Under the pieces are notes generated by a model. The model was not told the DNA's origin. It did no database searches and was given only the letters and a program-made list of their open reading frames with translations. Source: Sphingobacteriaceae bacterium GW460-11-11-14-LB5 (GTDB lineage: Bacteria > Bacteroidota > Bacteroidia > Sphingobacteriales > Sphingobacteriaceae). Taken from it: DNA of 64,000 bases. Positions 9,220 through 17,537 of this stretch are shown in pieces; within the stretch, counting starts at the first letter, position 1; each line of letters starts with the position of its first letter. Both the position numbers and the translations under genes were made by a program. The stretch lies in contig CP021237.1 in the NCBI GenBank assembly GCA_002151545.1, forward strand, positions 2,356,001 through 2,420,000, in the 5' to 3' direction.

Positions 9220-9255
9220 TACACTCTGATCGTTCAATCAACCATCAGAGTGTAT
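9219..9255. terminator. Bidirectional hairpin terminator
   Basis: A perfect 12 bp stem (ATACACTCTGAT with ATCAGAGTGTAT) around a 13-base loop lies exactly between the convergent histidine kinase and DUF1398 genes. There is no long T run, so its terminator role is inferred from position. Confidence 0.65.
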
Positions 9256-9277
9256 CGTTATAAATTAATCAGTTTGA

Positions 9278-9673
9278 TTAAACGCTGGGAATATGCTCTT
9301 TTACCAGTTCATTCCCTTCTGCATCCAGATAGGTACAGGTCATTTCGTCCAGATCAGTTACCCATTTTTCAACACCCGCATCTGCAGCTTGCTTACAAAA
9401 TGTAAAATAATCGGTTTCTCCCTGCTGATGTATTTTCAAAGCATGCGCCAGTTTATCAGCAGAAGATGCTGTATTGATCGTTAGGCCTGGGTACTCGTCA
9501 GGGCTTACCTGTTGAGCATTATCTTCATCATCAAAATAAATCGATAAGCCGTTAGATAAGTACACATCATTACGTTTAACACCCATTTCCTTAATTTCTT
9601 TTATAAACTGAGGAAAATCTGCACCAGTTTTAATTTTTGATTCTGCTGCCCGGATGTTTTCGATCGTGAACAT
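9278..9673 (-). CDS. DUF1398 family protein
   Basis: A 131-residue soluble acidic protein resembling the DUF1398 (YbcV-like) family, with the pattern DFPQFIKEIKEMGVKRNDVYLSNG and a closing CTYLDAEGNELV. No catalytic residues are known for the family and no function can be assigned. Its ATG follows the galM stop by 3 bp, so it is the second gene of a galM operon. A role in sugar metabolism is guilt by association only. Confidence 0.75.
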   Translation of the reverse strand: MFTIENIRAAESKIKTGADFPQFIKEIKEMGVKRNDVYLSNGLSIYFDDEDNAQQVSPDEYPGLTINTASSADKLAHALKIHQQGETDYFTFCKQAADAGVEKWVTDLDEMTCTYLDAEGNELVKEHIPSV

Positions 9674-9676
9674 AAT

Positions 9677-10726
9677 TTATCTGTTTAGTGAAACTTTATA
9701 AATGGTTGTTTGCGTGTACAAATCATCCGGTCTTAAAATGGTAGTTGGAAATGCTGGAATATTAACGGCATTTGGATGGTGTTGTGTTTCTACACAAAAG
9801 GCACCATAACTGTCATAATCCTTTCCGCCTTTACCGTTCTTTACGCCTAAATATTTTGCGGTGTACAAATGGGCTACCGGTTCTGTAGTATATACGCTTA
9901 AAACTAAACCGCTTTCTTCCTCAATTGTTTTGCTGGCCAGCGATAAATCGCCATAAATCTTGTCTAAAACGAAAGTTTGATCATATCCCTCATCCTCATT
10001 CCAATCCTGCCCTATCGCTTTAGATTTAGTAAAATCCAAAGGTGTACCTTCAACAGGGATTAATTTACCCGTTACCGAATAATTATCATCTTGTTCCAAA
10101 TAATTTGAAGCGAAAATCTGTTGTTTATGGTTTTTAATGCTTCCACCTTCAGGAGCGAGATTAAAATAACTGTGGTGTGTTAAGTTAATCGCGGTAGCTT
10201 TATCGGTTTCTGCCTCATAACTTAATATCAGCTCATCATTGTCAGTCAGTTCGAATGTTAAATCAATAACCAGGTTTCCGGGAAAATTTTCCTCTCCATC
10301 CACACTTTCATATTGCAGGGTAACTGAGGGTTGTGCGCCATCATTAATTTCAACAATATCCCATACTTTTTTATCAAAACCTACTATACCGCCGTGTAGT
10401 GTATCGGTACCGGCGTTTTGTGCCAATTGATAAGTTTCATCATCAATCTGGACTCTTCCATTTTTAATGCGGTTGGCATATCGGCCAATTATAGCACCAA
10501 AATAAGGGTAGTTTGCCAAATAAGCTGGATTGAGGTATTCGTCAAAAGTATCGAAACCAAGCACGATATCCTGTTTTTCGCCTTTGGCATTCTTAACTAC
10601 AAATTTGTTGATGATTGTACCATAATTGAATATTTTGACATAAGTGCCTTTGCTATTGGTTAGTTCGATTGCGATAACTTCTTCGCCATCAATAATTTTT
10701 CCGGTTGGTATTTGCTGAACGCTCAT
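9677..10726 (-). CDS. galM: Aldose 1-epimerase (mutarotase)
   Basis: A 349-residue protein that interconverts alpha and beta anomers of galactose and other aldoses. Family motifs are present: FGAIIGRYANRI near the substrate cleft, LHGG, the catalytic His in THHSYFNL (about residue 185), and the C-terminal catalytic Glu in AFCVETQHHPNA. No signal peptide, so cytoplasmic. It faces galK across a 76 bp divergent gap that contains a dyad (10745-10761), so the two galactose genes are probably co-regulated. Confidence 0.94.
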   Translation of the reverse strand: MSVQQIPTGKIIDGEEVIAIELTNSKGTYVKIFNYGTIINKFVVKNAKGEKQDIVLGFDTFDEYLNPAYLANYPYFGAIIGRYANRIKNGRVQIDDETYQLAQNAGTDTLHGGIVGFDKKVWDIVEINDGAQPSVTLQYESVDGEENFPGNLVIDLTFELTDNDELILSYEAETDKATAINLTHHSYFNLAPEGGSIKNHKQQIFASNYLEQDDNYSVTGKLIPVEGTPLDFTKSKAIGQDWNEDEGYDQTFVLDKIYGDLSLASKTIEEESGLVLSVYTTEPVAHLYTAKYLGVKNGKGGKDYDSYGAFCVETQHHPNAVNIPAFPTTILRPDDLYTQTTIYKVSLNR

Positions 10727-10744
10727 AAATTGTAACTTAGGGCT

Positions 10745-10761
10745 TTTGTTTCCTAAACAAA
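10745..10761. promoter_or_regulatory. Candidate gal operator between galM and galK
   Basis: TTTGTTT-CCT-AAACAAA is a perfect 7+7 dyad with a 3-base centre in the middle of the divergent gap. This is the size and place expected of a repressor operator. No regulator gene is adjacent, so the binding protein is not known. Confidence 0.4.
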
Positions 10762-10802
10762 CATACTATTATTAATGCTTTTTATAAATATATTTTAGCC
10801 AA

Positions 10803-11969
10803 ATGAACATTAACCTACAGGAAAAATTTGCCGAACAATACCATAAAAAAGCTGATGCCATTTATTTTACGCCCGGACGGGTTAACCTCATAGGCGAACA
10901 TATTGATTATAATGGCGGTTTGGTTATGCCCTGCGCCATTACCTTAGGAACCTGGGTAGCTATAGCCCCAAATAACGACAACCTATTTAGGTTTAAAAGT
11001 TTAAACTTCGATGTTCAAACAGCGGTAACAAGCAATACCATAAACGAAAAAGATGGTAGCTTATGGGCGAATTATCCTGTTGGGGTAATTAACGAATTTA
11101 TTAAGGATGGTAAGGAAATTAACGGCTTAGATTTTCTGTTCTACGGAAACATTCCAATCGGATCAGGACTTTCTTCTTCAGCTTCTATAGAAATAGCCAC
11201 CGCTTATGCCTTAAATACTTATATAAATCTAGGTTATGATAAGCTGGACCTCGTTAAAATCGCTAAACGTGTTGAAAATGACTTTATCGGTTTAAATTCG
11301 GGGATAATGGATCAGTTTGCGGTTGCTTTTGGAGAAAAAAACAAGGCAATTGTTCTAGATTGTGAAACTTTAAAATACAAAATGGTTGATGTTGATCTCG
11401 GCAATTATGTTCTGGCCATTATCAATACCAATAAACCACGCGAACTGGCCGATTCTAAATACAATGAGCGGGTTGCTGAATGCCAAACAGCATTAAAATT
11501 ATTAAACGAAGAAATAACCCTTCATTATCTTTGCGAGTTAACCGCTGAGAAATTTGCACTTCACAGTCATTTAATAACAGATCAAACGATCTTAAACCGT
11601 GCGACGCATGTAGTTAAAGAGAATGATCGCGTTCATTTAGCAGCTAAAGCACTAAATGGAGGAAATTTAGCAGAGTTTGGCCGTTTGATGTACGCCTCTC
11701 ACGAATCTTTACGAACATTATACGAGGTAAGCGGAAAAGAACTGGATGCGGTAGTCGATTTTTGTGCTGATTATGAGCATGTAATCGGCGCAAGGATGAC
11801 GGGCGCCGGATTTGGTGGTTGTGCAATCGCTTTATTAGAGAAAGGTTTTGAAGAAGATTTTGCAAAAAATTTAACAGATTACTACGTAGAGAAGATCGGC
11901 TACCCGGCTGCCATTTACATTAGCGAAATTGGTAACGGGCCATATTTAACTACAGATCCTCAAAGATAA
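10803..11969 (+). CDS. galK: Galactokinase
   Basis: A 388-residue GHMP kinase that phosphorylates galactose with ATP to galactose-1-phosphate. The galactokinase signature GRVNLIGEHIDYNGG is at residues 25-39, the ATP-binding motif PIGSGLSSSAS at about 118-128, and the third GHMP motif RMTGAGFGGCAIAL at about 330-343. Length is normal. galT and galE are not in the window. It is divergent from galM with a shared dyad. Confidence 0.96.
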   Translation: MNINLQEKFAEQYHKKADAIYFTPGRVNLIGEHIDYNGGLVMPCAITLGTWVAIAPNNDNLFRFKSLNFDVQTAVTSNTINEKDGSLWANYPVGVINEFIKDGKEINGLDFLFYGNIPIGSGLSSSASIEIATAYALNTYINLGYDKLDLVKIAKRVENDFIGLNSGIMDQFAVAFGEKNKAIVLDCETLKYKMVDVDLGNYVLAIINTNKPRELADSKYNERVAECQTALKLLNEEITLHYLCELTAEKFALHSHLITDQTILNRATHVVKENDRVHLAAKALNGGNLAEFGRLMYASHESLRTLYEVSGKELDAVVDFCADYEHVIGARMTGAGFGGCAIALLEKGFEEDFAKNLTDYYVEKIGYPAAIYISEIGNGPYLTTDPQR

Positions 11970-12031
11970 ATACAGATTCGGCATGATATCGAATCGGTGT
12001 AATCCCCCGATCTGTGTAATCAATTAAAATA

Positions 12032-12562
12032 ATGAGAAAATTAAAATTAGACGAGTTAAATCGTCCGGATATTGAAGAGTTTAAAGCACAGGAGAAGTTG
12101 CCTGTAGTAGTGGTTTTGGATAATGTCCGCAGTATGCATAACGTAGGCTCGATTTTCCGCACTGCAGATGGATTTGCCCTGGAAAAAGTGATACTTTGCG
12201 GTATTACGGCACAACCGCCACACCGCGAGATCGAAAAAACAGCATTAGGTGCCACACAATCTGTTGATTGGATACACTATGCCGATACCTTACAGGCTGT
12301 TGACGCCTTAAGCGCTTTAGGTTATGAGATTGTTGCGATTGAGCAGGCAGAAAACAGCACGATGTTAAATACTTTCCAACCCGATCCAAACAAAAAATAT
12401 GCACTGATTTTTGGGAATGAGGTTGATGGTGTGAGTGATGAAGTGATGGCTAAAATTGATGAGTGTATCGAAATCCCGCAATTCGGAACGAAACATTCTT
12501 TTAATATCGTAATTTCTGCAGGTATTGTTTTTTGGGATTTCTTTGCTAAATTAAGGTTATAG
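12032..12562 (+). CDS. SpoU/TrmH-family RNA 2'-O-ribose methyltransferase
   Basis: A 176-residue SPOUT methyltransferase. The three family motifs are clear: motif 1 MHNVGSIFRTADGF with the catalytic Arg, motif 2 YALIFGNEVDGVS and motif 3 EIPQFGTKHSFNIVISAGI that forms the trefoil knot around SAM. It lacks the long N-terminal rRNA-binding domain of TrmB/RlmB proteins, so it is the minimal form. The substrate RNA (tRNA or rRNA) cannot be read off. The following gene begins 15 bp later. Confidence 0.9.
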   Translation: MRKLKLDELNRPDIEEFKAQEKLPVVVVLDNVRSMHNVGSIFRTADGFALEKVILCGITAQPPHREIEKTALGATQSVDWIHYADTLQAVDALSALGYEIVAIEQAENSTMLNTFQPDPNKKYALIFGNEVDGVSDEVMAKIDECIEIPQFGTKHSFNIVISAGIVFWDFFAKLRL

Positions 12563-12577
12563 TCTTTCATAAGAGAA

Positions 12578-13243
12578 ATGGAAAATCTATTCTTAAAAAA
12601 ACTTCGGGTAAAATCTGGTGATGTGATTAAGATAGTTAATGCTCCGGAGCAGGCGGGTGCTATATTTGGCGATATCCCTTCAGATATTACGATAAAATAT
12701 AATGGAGATGAAACTACGTTTAACGCATTGGTCGCTTTTGCCATAAACAAAGATCAGCTCGACCAGCAAATTAAAAACAATCTGGATTATATTGATGCCA
12801 GGACCATTATCTGGATATGCTACCCTAAAAAAACGTCAAAAATCAAGTCTGATCTTGATCTGATGAAAAGCTGGGAAGAATTGAATACATTCGGCTTAAC
12901 ACCATGCGCATCAGCAGCAGTAAACGAAACCTGGACAGCTTTGCGTTTAAAACTCATTGCTGAAGTAAAACCATCCGGAATGCGGAACGACCATATTAAA
13001 ACCAACGAGTTTGGTGAATATATCGATCCGGTGAATAAAATAGTCAAACTCCCTGAAGATTTAAAAACCCTTTTGGAAAGCCATCCTCAGGCATTCGATT
13101 ACTTTAATCAGCTCGCTTATACCCACCGCAAAGAATACGTGCTTTGGCTTTTATCTGCAAAACAGGATAAAACGCGTGCAGGCAGGCTCGAAAAAACTTT
13201 AGAGATGTTATTAAACCATAAGAAAAATCCGTCAGACAAGTAG
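12578..13243 (+). CDS. YdeI/OmdA-family protein with a DUF3052-like N-terminus
   Basis: A 221-residue soluble protein. The C-terminal third (about 155-215), with FDYFNQLAYTHRKEYVLW and the Lys-rich end, matches the bacteriocin-protection YdeI/OmdA domain. The N-terminal part (1-130) resembles the DUF3052 pattern, with IIWICYPKKTSKIKSDL. In enterobacteria YdeI is linked to OmpD and to polymyxin or antimicrobial peptide tolerance; transferring that role here is uncertain. The start is supported by 15 bp spacing to the upstream methyltransferase. Confidence 0.75.
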   Translation: MENLFLKKLRVKSGDVIKIVNAPEQAGAIFGDIPSDITIKYNGDETTFNALVAFAINKDQLDQQIKNNLDYIDARTIIWICYPKKTSKIKSDLDLMKSWEELNTFGLTPCASAAVNETWTALRLKLIAEVKPSGMRNDHIKTNEFGEYIDPVNKIVKLPEDLKTLLESHPQAFDYFNQLAYTHRKEYVLWLLSAKQDKTRAGRLEKTLEMLLNHKKNPSDK

Positions 13244-13480
13244 GATTTAAACCACTACATCACAGCTCCGAATTTAGATTTTGTATAGAATACTAGACAA
13301 AAAATGGTAAGATCTTAAATCTAAAGTAACTTTTTTGTGAAATAATTTTACACCCCTAATCTTCTGATAACATGCTATTTGTAAGAAAAATTATGCTTTT
13401 GGCAGGGTTTTTTCTTAGTCCGTTCAAAACAGTACGATATAAAAACTGTTAAGAGACTAATATTTACAAAATAGAAAAAC

Positions 13481-14806
13481 ATGAATACAAGAATTACTAA
13501 ATCAACAATGTTGATTGCTTTATTAGGTTTATCATCACAATTATTTGCACAGGAAACACCAACCAGCACCAGTGCTGCAGGCCGTTTCTCTCCTACTCAA
13601 TTCCGTACCTGGTCTATAGGTGTTCATGGAGGTTTATTAACCCCAAGAACTATTTTTGGCAATTCGAACCATCAATTCGAAACGCCGGTTGAGCACATCG
13701 GTTACGGTGGTTACATTAAAAAACAAATTTTGCCATCATTGGGTATCCAAGCCGATTTCTTAGCTGGTAAAGTTGAAGAATTAAGAGCTGCAACTGGTAC
13801 AGGTACTTTTATTCCGAATACTGGTTACAAAACCAATATCCAATGGTCGGGTGCTTTATCTGCCGTTTGGAATGTAGCAAACATCAGTATCAATCAGGAA
13901 AATGCAGTACTTATCCCTTACTTAAAAGCGGGTGCTGGTTACATGTCATCAGGCGCTACGACTAACCCTGCCAATGTACAGGATGCCGGATATTACAGAG
14001 AAGGTTGGTTTGTACCAGTTGGCGCAGGTGTTAAATTAGGTGTTGCTAAAGGTATTAATGTAGATTTAGGTTACGATGTTAATTTTGTTAAATCAGCTAA
14101 ATTTGATGGATTTAATGGTCCAACTAACGACAGGTTTGCCTATGCACATGCTGGTTTAGAGTTTGCCATTGGAGATAAATCAAAACCTCAGTTACAAAAC
14201 TACAGCTCTTTGGCAAATTTAAACAAACAAACAGCTGAAGAAAGCGCTGAGTTAAGAAGAGCATTATCAACTGCTGAGCAAAATGCACAACGCGATAGAG
14301 AGCAATATGCGAAAGATTTGGGTGATGATGATAATGATGGTGTAGCCAATAAATTCGACAAATGTCCGGGAACAGCATCAGGTACTGTAGTTGATGGTTC
14401 TGGTTGTCCAATTAAAGTTCAACGCGAAATTATTAAAGAAACCAAAGTAATTACTGAGGCTGACCGTAAAGTGGTTAGAGATGCGATTTCTAATTTAGAG
14501 TTCGATTTAGGTAAATCAACTATCCGTTCTAAATCATATGCTACTTTAAACCGTGTTGCTGGTTTATTGGTAGAGAAAAACTTTAGCTTAAAATTAGCTG
14601 GTCATACTGATAATACTGGTAGCAGAGAGTTAAACTTACGTTTATCTAAAGACAGAGCCGAATCAGTAAAAGCTTATTTAGTATCACAAGGTGCTAATGC
14701 ATCAAGAATTGAAGCTACAGGTTACGGACCTGACCAACCAATTGCAACAAACAAAACTGCAGCTGGTCGTCAACAAAACCGTCGTGTAGAGTTTACGTTA
14801 TACTAA
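13481..14806 (+). CDS. OmpA-family outer membrane protein (beta-barrel plus peptidoglycan-binding domain)
   Basis: A 441-residue protein: signal peptide (cleavage after LFAQ, about residue 23), an N-terminal eight-stranded-type barrel (about 40-225), a linker, a thrombospondin type 3-like calcium segment DDDNDGVANKFDKCPG, and a C-terminal OmpA domain (about 335-441) with the diaminopimelate-binding pattern GHTDNTGSRELNLRLSKDRAESV and NRRVEF. It anchors the outer membrane to peptidoglycan. The codons favour a narrow set (GGT, GCT, TTA), suggesting high expression. It is followed by a strong terminator and stands alone. Confidence 0.93.
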   Translation: MNTRITKSTMLIALLGLSSQLFAQETPTSTSAAGRFSPTQFRTWSIGVHGGLLTPRTIFGNSNHQFETPVEHIGYGGYIKKQILPSLGIQADFLAGKVEELRAATGTGTFIPNTGYKTNIQWSGALSAVWNVANISINQENAVLIPYLKAGAGYMSSGATTNPANVQDAGYYREGWFVPVGAGVKLGVAKGINVDLGYDVNFVKSAKFDGFNGPTNDRFAYAHAGLEFAIGDKSKPQLQNYSSLANLNKQTAEESAELRRALSTAEQNAQRDREQYAKDLGDDDNDGVANKFDKCPGTASGTVVDGSGCPIKVQREIIKETKVITEADRKVVRDAISNLEFDLGKSTIRSKSYATLNRVAGLLVEKNFSLKLAGHTDNTGSRELNLRLSKDRAESVKAYLVSQGANASRIEATGYGPDQPIATNKTAAGRQQNRRVEFTLY

Positions 14807-14824
14807 TCGTAAATAGAGATTAAC

Positions 14825-14860
14825 AAAAAGCTCCCCGGATTAATTTCCGGGGAGCTTTTT
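14825..14860 (+). terminator. Strong rho-independent terminator of the OmpA-family gene
   Basis: A 15 bp perfect stem, AAAAAGCTCCCCGGA with TCCGGGGAGCTTTTT, around a six-base loop, ending in a T run, 19 bp after the stop codon. Confidence 0.95.
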
Positions 14861-14879
14861 TATATATTCAAAGCACTGC

Positions 14880-14944
14880 GTCATGCTGAACTTGTTTCAG
14901 CATCTTTATTGGCAGAATGGACCCTGAAATAAATTCAGGGTGAC
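14880..14944. repeat. Tandem double-hairpin intergenic repeat (GTCATGCTGAA...TTCAGGGTGAC)
   Basis: Two hairpins side by side, TGCTGAA/TTCAGCA and CCCTGAA/TTCAGGG, flanked by GTCA and TGAC. Related elements lie at 31243-31315, 32704-32787 and 37770-37834. Confidence 0.75.
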
Positions 14945-14952
14945 GCCCTTTG

Positions 14953-16251
14953 TTAAGACAAGCCCTTCTTATTTTTATAAGTCATTTTGGCCTTTGTACC
15001 CGCGCTGTAATTGTAGTTTTTTAAATTACTGGCTTTCTTTTCATGAAAAGCAGCACCTCGTTCGGAAGTTTCGTCTTCTTCAGCACCCTTCTTTTTCTTC
15101 GGTTTCGCGGCTGCATCAACTACTTTCAAATCTTCAGGTAATTCCATTACTTCCAATTTCTGACCAATGGCTTGCTCAATTTTTTTCACCTCAATCAATT
15201 CGATATCGGTAGAAAATGTAATGGCCACCACATCTTCATCGCCATGTTTAACAATGCGCTGAATTAGTGTTTCTTTCTGCTCAGGTAATTCAAAATGCAG
15301 GATAAAAGGAATCCCTTCAATATTAAGTTCGCCTAAATTCTCGTTGGCTACAATTAAAACCCTTGCATCCGGATTATCTTTAAAGTCTTCAATATCATCA
15401 TAACCTTTATCATCAAAAAACAGCGAACGGTAAATACTGATCTCCCCTTCCTTATGCTGATTAAAGTTCTTGTAAACTGTTTGTGCGGTTAAACGTGTAT
15501 TGACAAAAACCACCACTTTATCAAAAACTTCGGTATCGTTTAATAATAAAGTTAACAGGTTAAGTTTGGTCCTGAAATTAGGCACCTGATAAAGCATCTG
15601 CTGATAAACTTCCGCTTGCTTTTCGCCAATTTCATCTACTTCAATTGTGGTAGTAGAATCTTTCATAAAAGGCGAAATCATATGGTTCAGTTTCTCGTGC
15701 ATAACCTCAGTAAACACCACATGCTGAGACTTATAAGCGCTGTTGGCTAATTCTACAACCGGCAACTGTAAGCCTTTTTTAACAATAAGCTCTGCATTAT
15801 CTACAATGAACAATTGTATTTTATTGGTATTTAAGGCTAATTTAAGGTACAATGCACGAGCCCGGTCAGGCACTGCAACAATAATATCACAGCCATCTGT
15901 AATCTCATTCATTTGTGTATCAACAGCACCACGGCTGTCAATTCCTAAAATCCTGAAGGTACTGTTCCGGTTCAATAATTTAAATTGCTCCAAAACATGA
16001 TCTACATGTTCTGCATCTGGCACTAAAATTAAAGCTCTTGGTGCTTCCTCAAATGCATACTTCAACTTCATTAAAGTAGCTAAAACATAAGTTGTTGTTT
16101 TTCCCGACCCCTCTGGTCCTACCGCTATAACATCTTGTCCACCTAAAATGCGCGACATTGTTCTGGCTTGGATTTCTTTTGGCGTTAAAAATCCTGCATC
16201 AGTCATGGCCGCTACAAGTGGTTTGCTGAGTTTTAATTTATCTAAAGACAC
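14953..16251 (-). CDS. DEAD-box-like ATPase with degenerate helicase motifs
   Basis: A 432-residue protein with the DEAD-box layout: a Q-motif-like segment (about 22-29), Walker A GPEGSGKT (45-52), LILVPDAE (motif Ia position), and a second RecA-like domain with VVVFVNTRLTAQTVY. Key motifs have diverged. Motif II is DNAE (151-154) instead of DEAD, the SAT motif is replaced by TEV, motif V reads NENLGELNIEG, and motif VI reads QRIVKHGDED in place of HRxGRxGR. ATP binding is plausible but classic unwinding is doubtful. The tail (about 378-432) is Lys-rich and probably binds RNA. It could be a ribosome-assembly factor. Confidence 0.8.
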   Translation of the reverse strand: MSLDKLKLSKPLVAAMTDAGFLTPKEIQARTMSRILGGQDVIAVGPEGSGKTTTYVLATLMKLKYAFEEAPRALILVPDAEHVDHVLEQFKLLNRNSTFRILGIDSRGAVDTQMNEITDGCDIIVAVPDRARALYLKLALNTNKIQLFIVDNAELIVKKGLQLPVVELANSAYKSQHVVFTEVMHEKLNHMISPFMKDSTTTIEVDEIGEKQAEVYQQMLYQVPNFRTKLNLLTLLLNDTEVFDKVVVFVNTRLTAQTVYKNFNQHKEGEISIYRSLFFDDKGYDDIEDFKDNPDARVLIVANENLGELNIEGIPFILHFELPEQKETLIQRIVKHGDEDVVAITFSTDIELIEVKKIEQAIGQKLEVMELPEDLKVVDAAAKPKKKKGAEEDETSERGAAFHEKKASNLKNYNYSAGTKAKMTYKNKKGLS

Positions 16252-16539
16252 AATTACTATTTTAATGTTTGAACTGCAAATATCCTTAAAATAATTAGCT
16301 TTTCTGAAATTGAATTTAAAGGCTTCAAAACGGATGGGACAAGTTCCAGAATAAATTTGCTCGGTTTTCCAATTTATCCAATCAAAAATAAGCCATTTTT
16401 TAGCAGGTTTATTTGGCTAGAGCTTTCATTTCCAATAAAACAATCATCCACATGAAAAATTATTTTACTGAAAATGAATCAGTTGAAATATTTATTAAAA
16501 TAAATACTACTAAATCTATAGATATTATATACTTATTTC
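16252..16539. other. AT-rich intergenic region, no gene supported
   Basis: Very AT-rich sequence upstream of the helicase-like gene. It holds only short open frames (the longest, about 37 codons from 16452, has no recognisable content). The helicase promoter must lie at its left end. Nothing else stands out. Confidence 0.5.
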
Positions 16540-16547
16540 TATATTTG
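16540..16547 (+). promoter_or_regulatory. Candidate -7 box (TATATTTG) for the micro-ORF/tRNA-like unit
   Basis: TATATTTG fits the TAnnTTTG consensus and lies 49 bp before the micro-ORF start. No convincing TTTG -33 box was found at 17-23 bp upstream, so the call is tentative. Confidence 0.3.
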
Positions 16548-16596
16548 CTCAACATTAATCATTAACAAAAAATATGTTGAACAATTAAACGCTAAA

Positions 16597-16761
16597 ATGA
16601 TGTCGATTTATTTTCAATACCCAGCTATAGATGACTATCCGAAACTCATTTATCCCTTACAAACCGGAACAGATGAACAAGCGTTTGCACAGGATGAAGA
16701 TAGCTTAAATAAAGAACAGATTTTAGAATTAAGAGATTATTTGGCATTAAAGCAATTATAA
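16597..16761 (+). CDS. Possible 54-residue protein of unknown function
   Basis: An open frame starting with two successive ATG codons and encoding an acidic peptide that begins MMSIYFQYPAIDDYPK and ends DYLALKQL. It has no signal peptide, membrane segment or recognisable domain. It sits downstream of a -7-like box and ends 6 bp before a tRNA-like sequence, followed by two hairpins. The composition (D/E rich, few rare residues) looks protein-like, but it is short and could be chance. Confidence 0.35.
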   Translation: MMSIYFQYPAIDDYPKLIYPLQTGTDEQAFAQDEDSLNKEQILELRDYLALKQL

Positions 16762-16767
16762 AAACAG

Positions 16768-16838
16768 GGCCAGTTGACCGATTGGAAGGTTGGAGTTTCA
16801 TAAACTCTTTACGATGGTTCGAATCCATTACTAGGCCG
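16768..16838 (+). tRNA. Divergent tRNA-Met(CAU)-like cloverleaf, possibly a tRNA pseudogene
   Basis: The T arm GATGG-TTCGAAT-CCATT and the anticodon arm GGAGT-TTCATAA-ACTCT are both canonical, with a seven-base loop, T33 and anticodon CAT. The acceptor pairs GGCCAGT with ACT plus GGCC, leaving one bulged A. The D arm is weak, with three pairs ACC/GGT around a loop with A and GG. The variable loop has four bases. No CCA is encoded (GCA follows). The acceptor bulge and the weak D stem argue for a degenerate or specialised tRNA. Confidence 0.5.
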
Positions 16839-16863
16839 CAAAGTGTATCTCATAGCACTTTAC

Positions 16864-16883
16864 CCTGATTCTGCTCAATCAGG
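16864..16883 (+). other. Hairpin downstream of the tRNA-like element
   Basis: CCTGATT and AATCAGG form a 7 bp stem around a six-base loop, 25 bp after the tRNA-like sequence and before the terminator at 16921. Confidence 0.4.
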
Positions 16884-16920
16884 CAAGATTTGGTTATCTT
16901 ATATTTGTTTTGTTGTTAGC

Positions 16921-16955
16921 AAAGGCTATCCGCGATGGATAGCCTTTAATTTTTT
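16921..16955 (+). terminator. Rho-independent terminator
   Basis: AAAGGCTATCC and GGATAGCCTTT form a perfect 11 bp stem around GCGAT, followed by AATTTTTT. It closes the micro-ORF/tRNA-like unit, which implies that this unit is transcribed. Confidence 0.85.
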
Positions 16956-17197
16956 AACTCTCCAGCAGCTCATCTCTTATTGCCTTAGATGGTATTTCTT
17001 AATAGTGAGTAATTATTAAGCAGTTTTGTTATCATTAAGGAGTTAAGAAAGTTAAGGTTTGGAAATGGGTTCTTTCATGTACTTAACCTCTTAAGGTGTG
17101 CGATATAGTGAAGCTTTGGCCCTTAAGGAATTCACAACAATTAAGTTAGACAGTATTTTTAAATTGTTTAGAAGCGCAATTGCAGTGCTCATCGTGA

Positions 17198-17335
17198 GGG
17201 CTTCTTCCTGCTGTCCGCTTCAATCTTTTTGGAAAAATTTCCGAAAATAGAACATAATGGTGCCAAAAAGTATTTCCGCTCCCATCAGGGCTATTGAGCA
17301 GATACAACGATTTAAAATGTCATTTCGCGGACAGT
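17198..17335. repeat. Nested palindromic repeat element (CTGTCCGC...GCGGACAG)
   Basis: CTGTCCGC (17211-17218) is the exact reverse complement of GCGGACAG (17327-17334), and inside it CTTTTTGG (17225-17232) pairs with CCAAAAAG (17263-17270). The flanking words GGGCTTCTTCCTGC and CCATCAGGGCTA look like recurring Bacteroidota intergenic repeat ends. No coding frame is present. Confidence 0.5.
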
Positions 17336-17446
17336 GAATAGGATAACATTTATTTTTTTTCAAAATCTCAAAACATTTTATTTCATTCTTGGTTATTTAT
17401 ATAATTCACATTATACTAATCTTTTACAGATTAATTTGTTTGGTTT

Positions 17447-17477
17447 AAAAAGGGATTTATGGATATAAATCCCTTTT
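17447..17477 (+). terminator. Terminator-like hairpin
   Basis: AAAAGGGATTTAT and ATAAATCCCTTTT form a 13 bp perfect stem around a GGAT loop, followed by CTTTTAT. It lies 60 bp before the carboxypeptidase gene, at the end of the gene-poor region. The transcript it ends is not identified. Confidence 0.6.
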
Positions 17478-17537
17478 CTTTTATGCAAATATTTTAAATC
17501 ATATCTTAGCCCAATCAATATCACACCTATACTTTAG

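Noticed and set aside
14124..14411. Minus-strand frame within the OmpA-family gene
   Set aside because: Complement shadow of a strongly coding, codon-biased gene; no start context or motif.
16646..16828. Minus-strand 60-codon frame beginning MDSNHR
   Set aside because: The MDSNHR start is the antisense translation of a tRNA T loop (GGTTCGAATCC). It is a shadow of the tRNA-like element, not a gene.
16597..16955. tmRNA (ssrA) with a short tag ORF
   Set aside because: The typical tmRNA 5' start and the 3' acceptor ending in CCA are missing, and the frame-tag layout does not fit. A tRNA-like remnant is the better reading.
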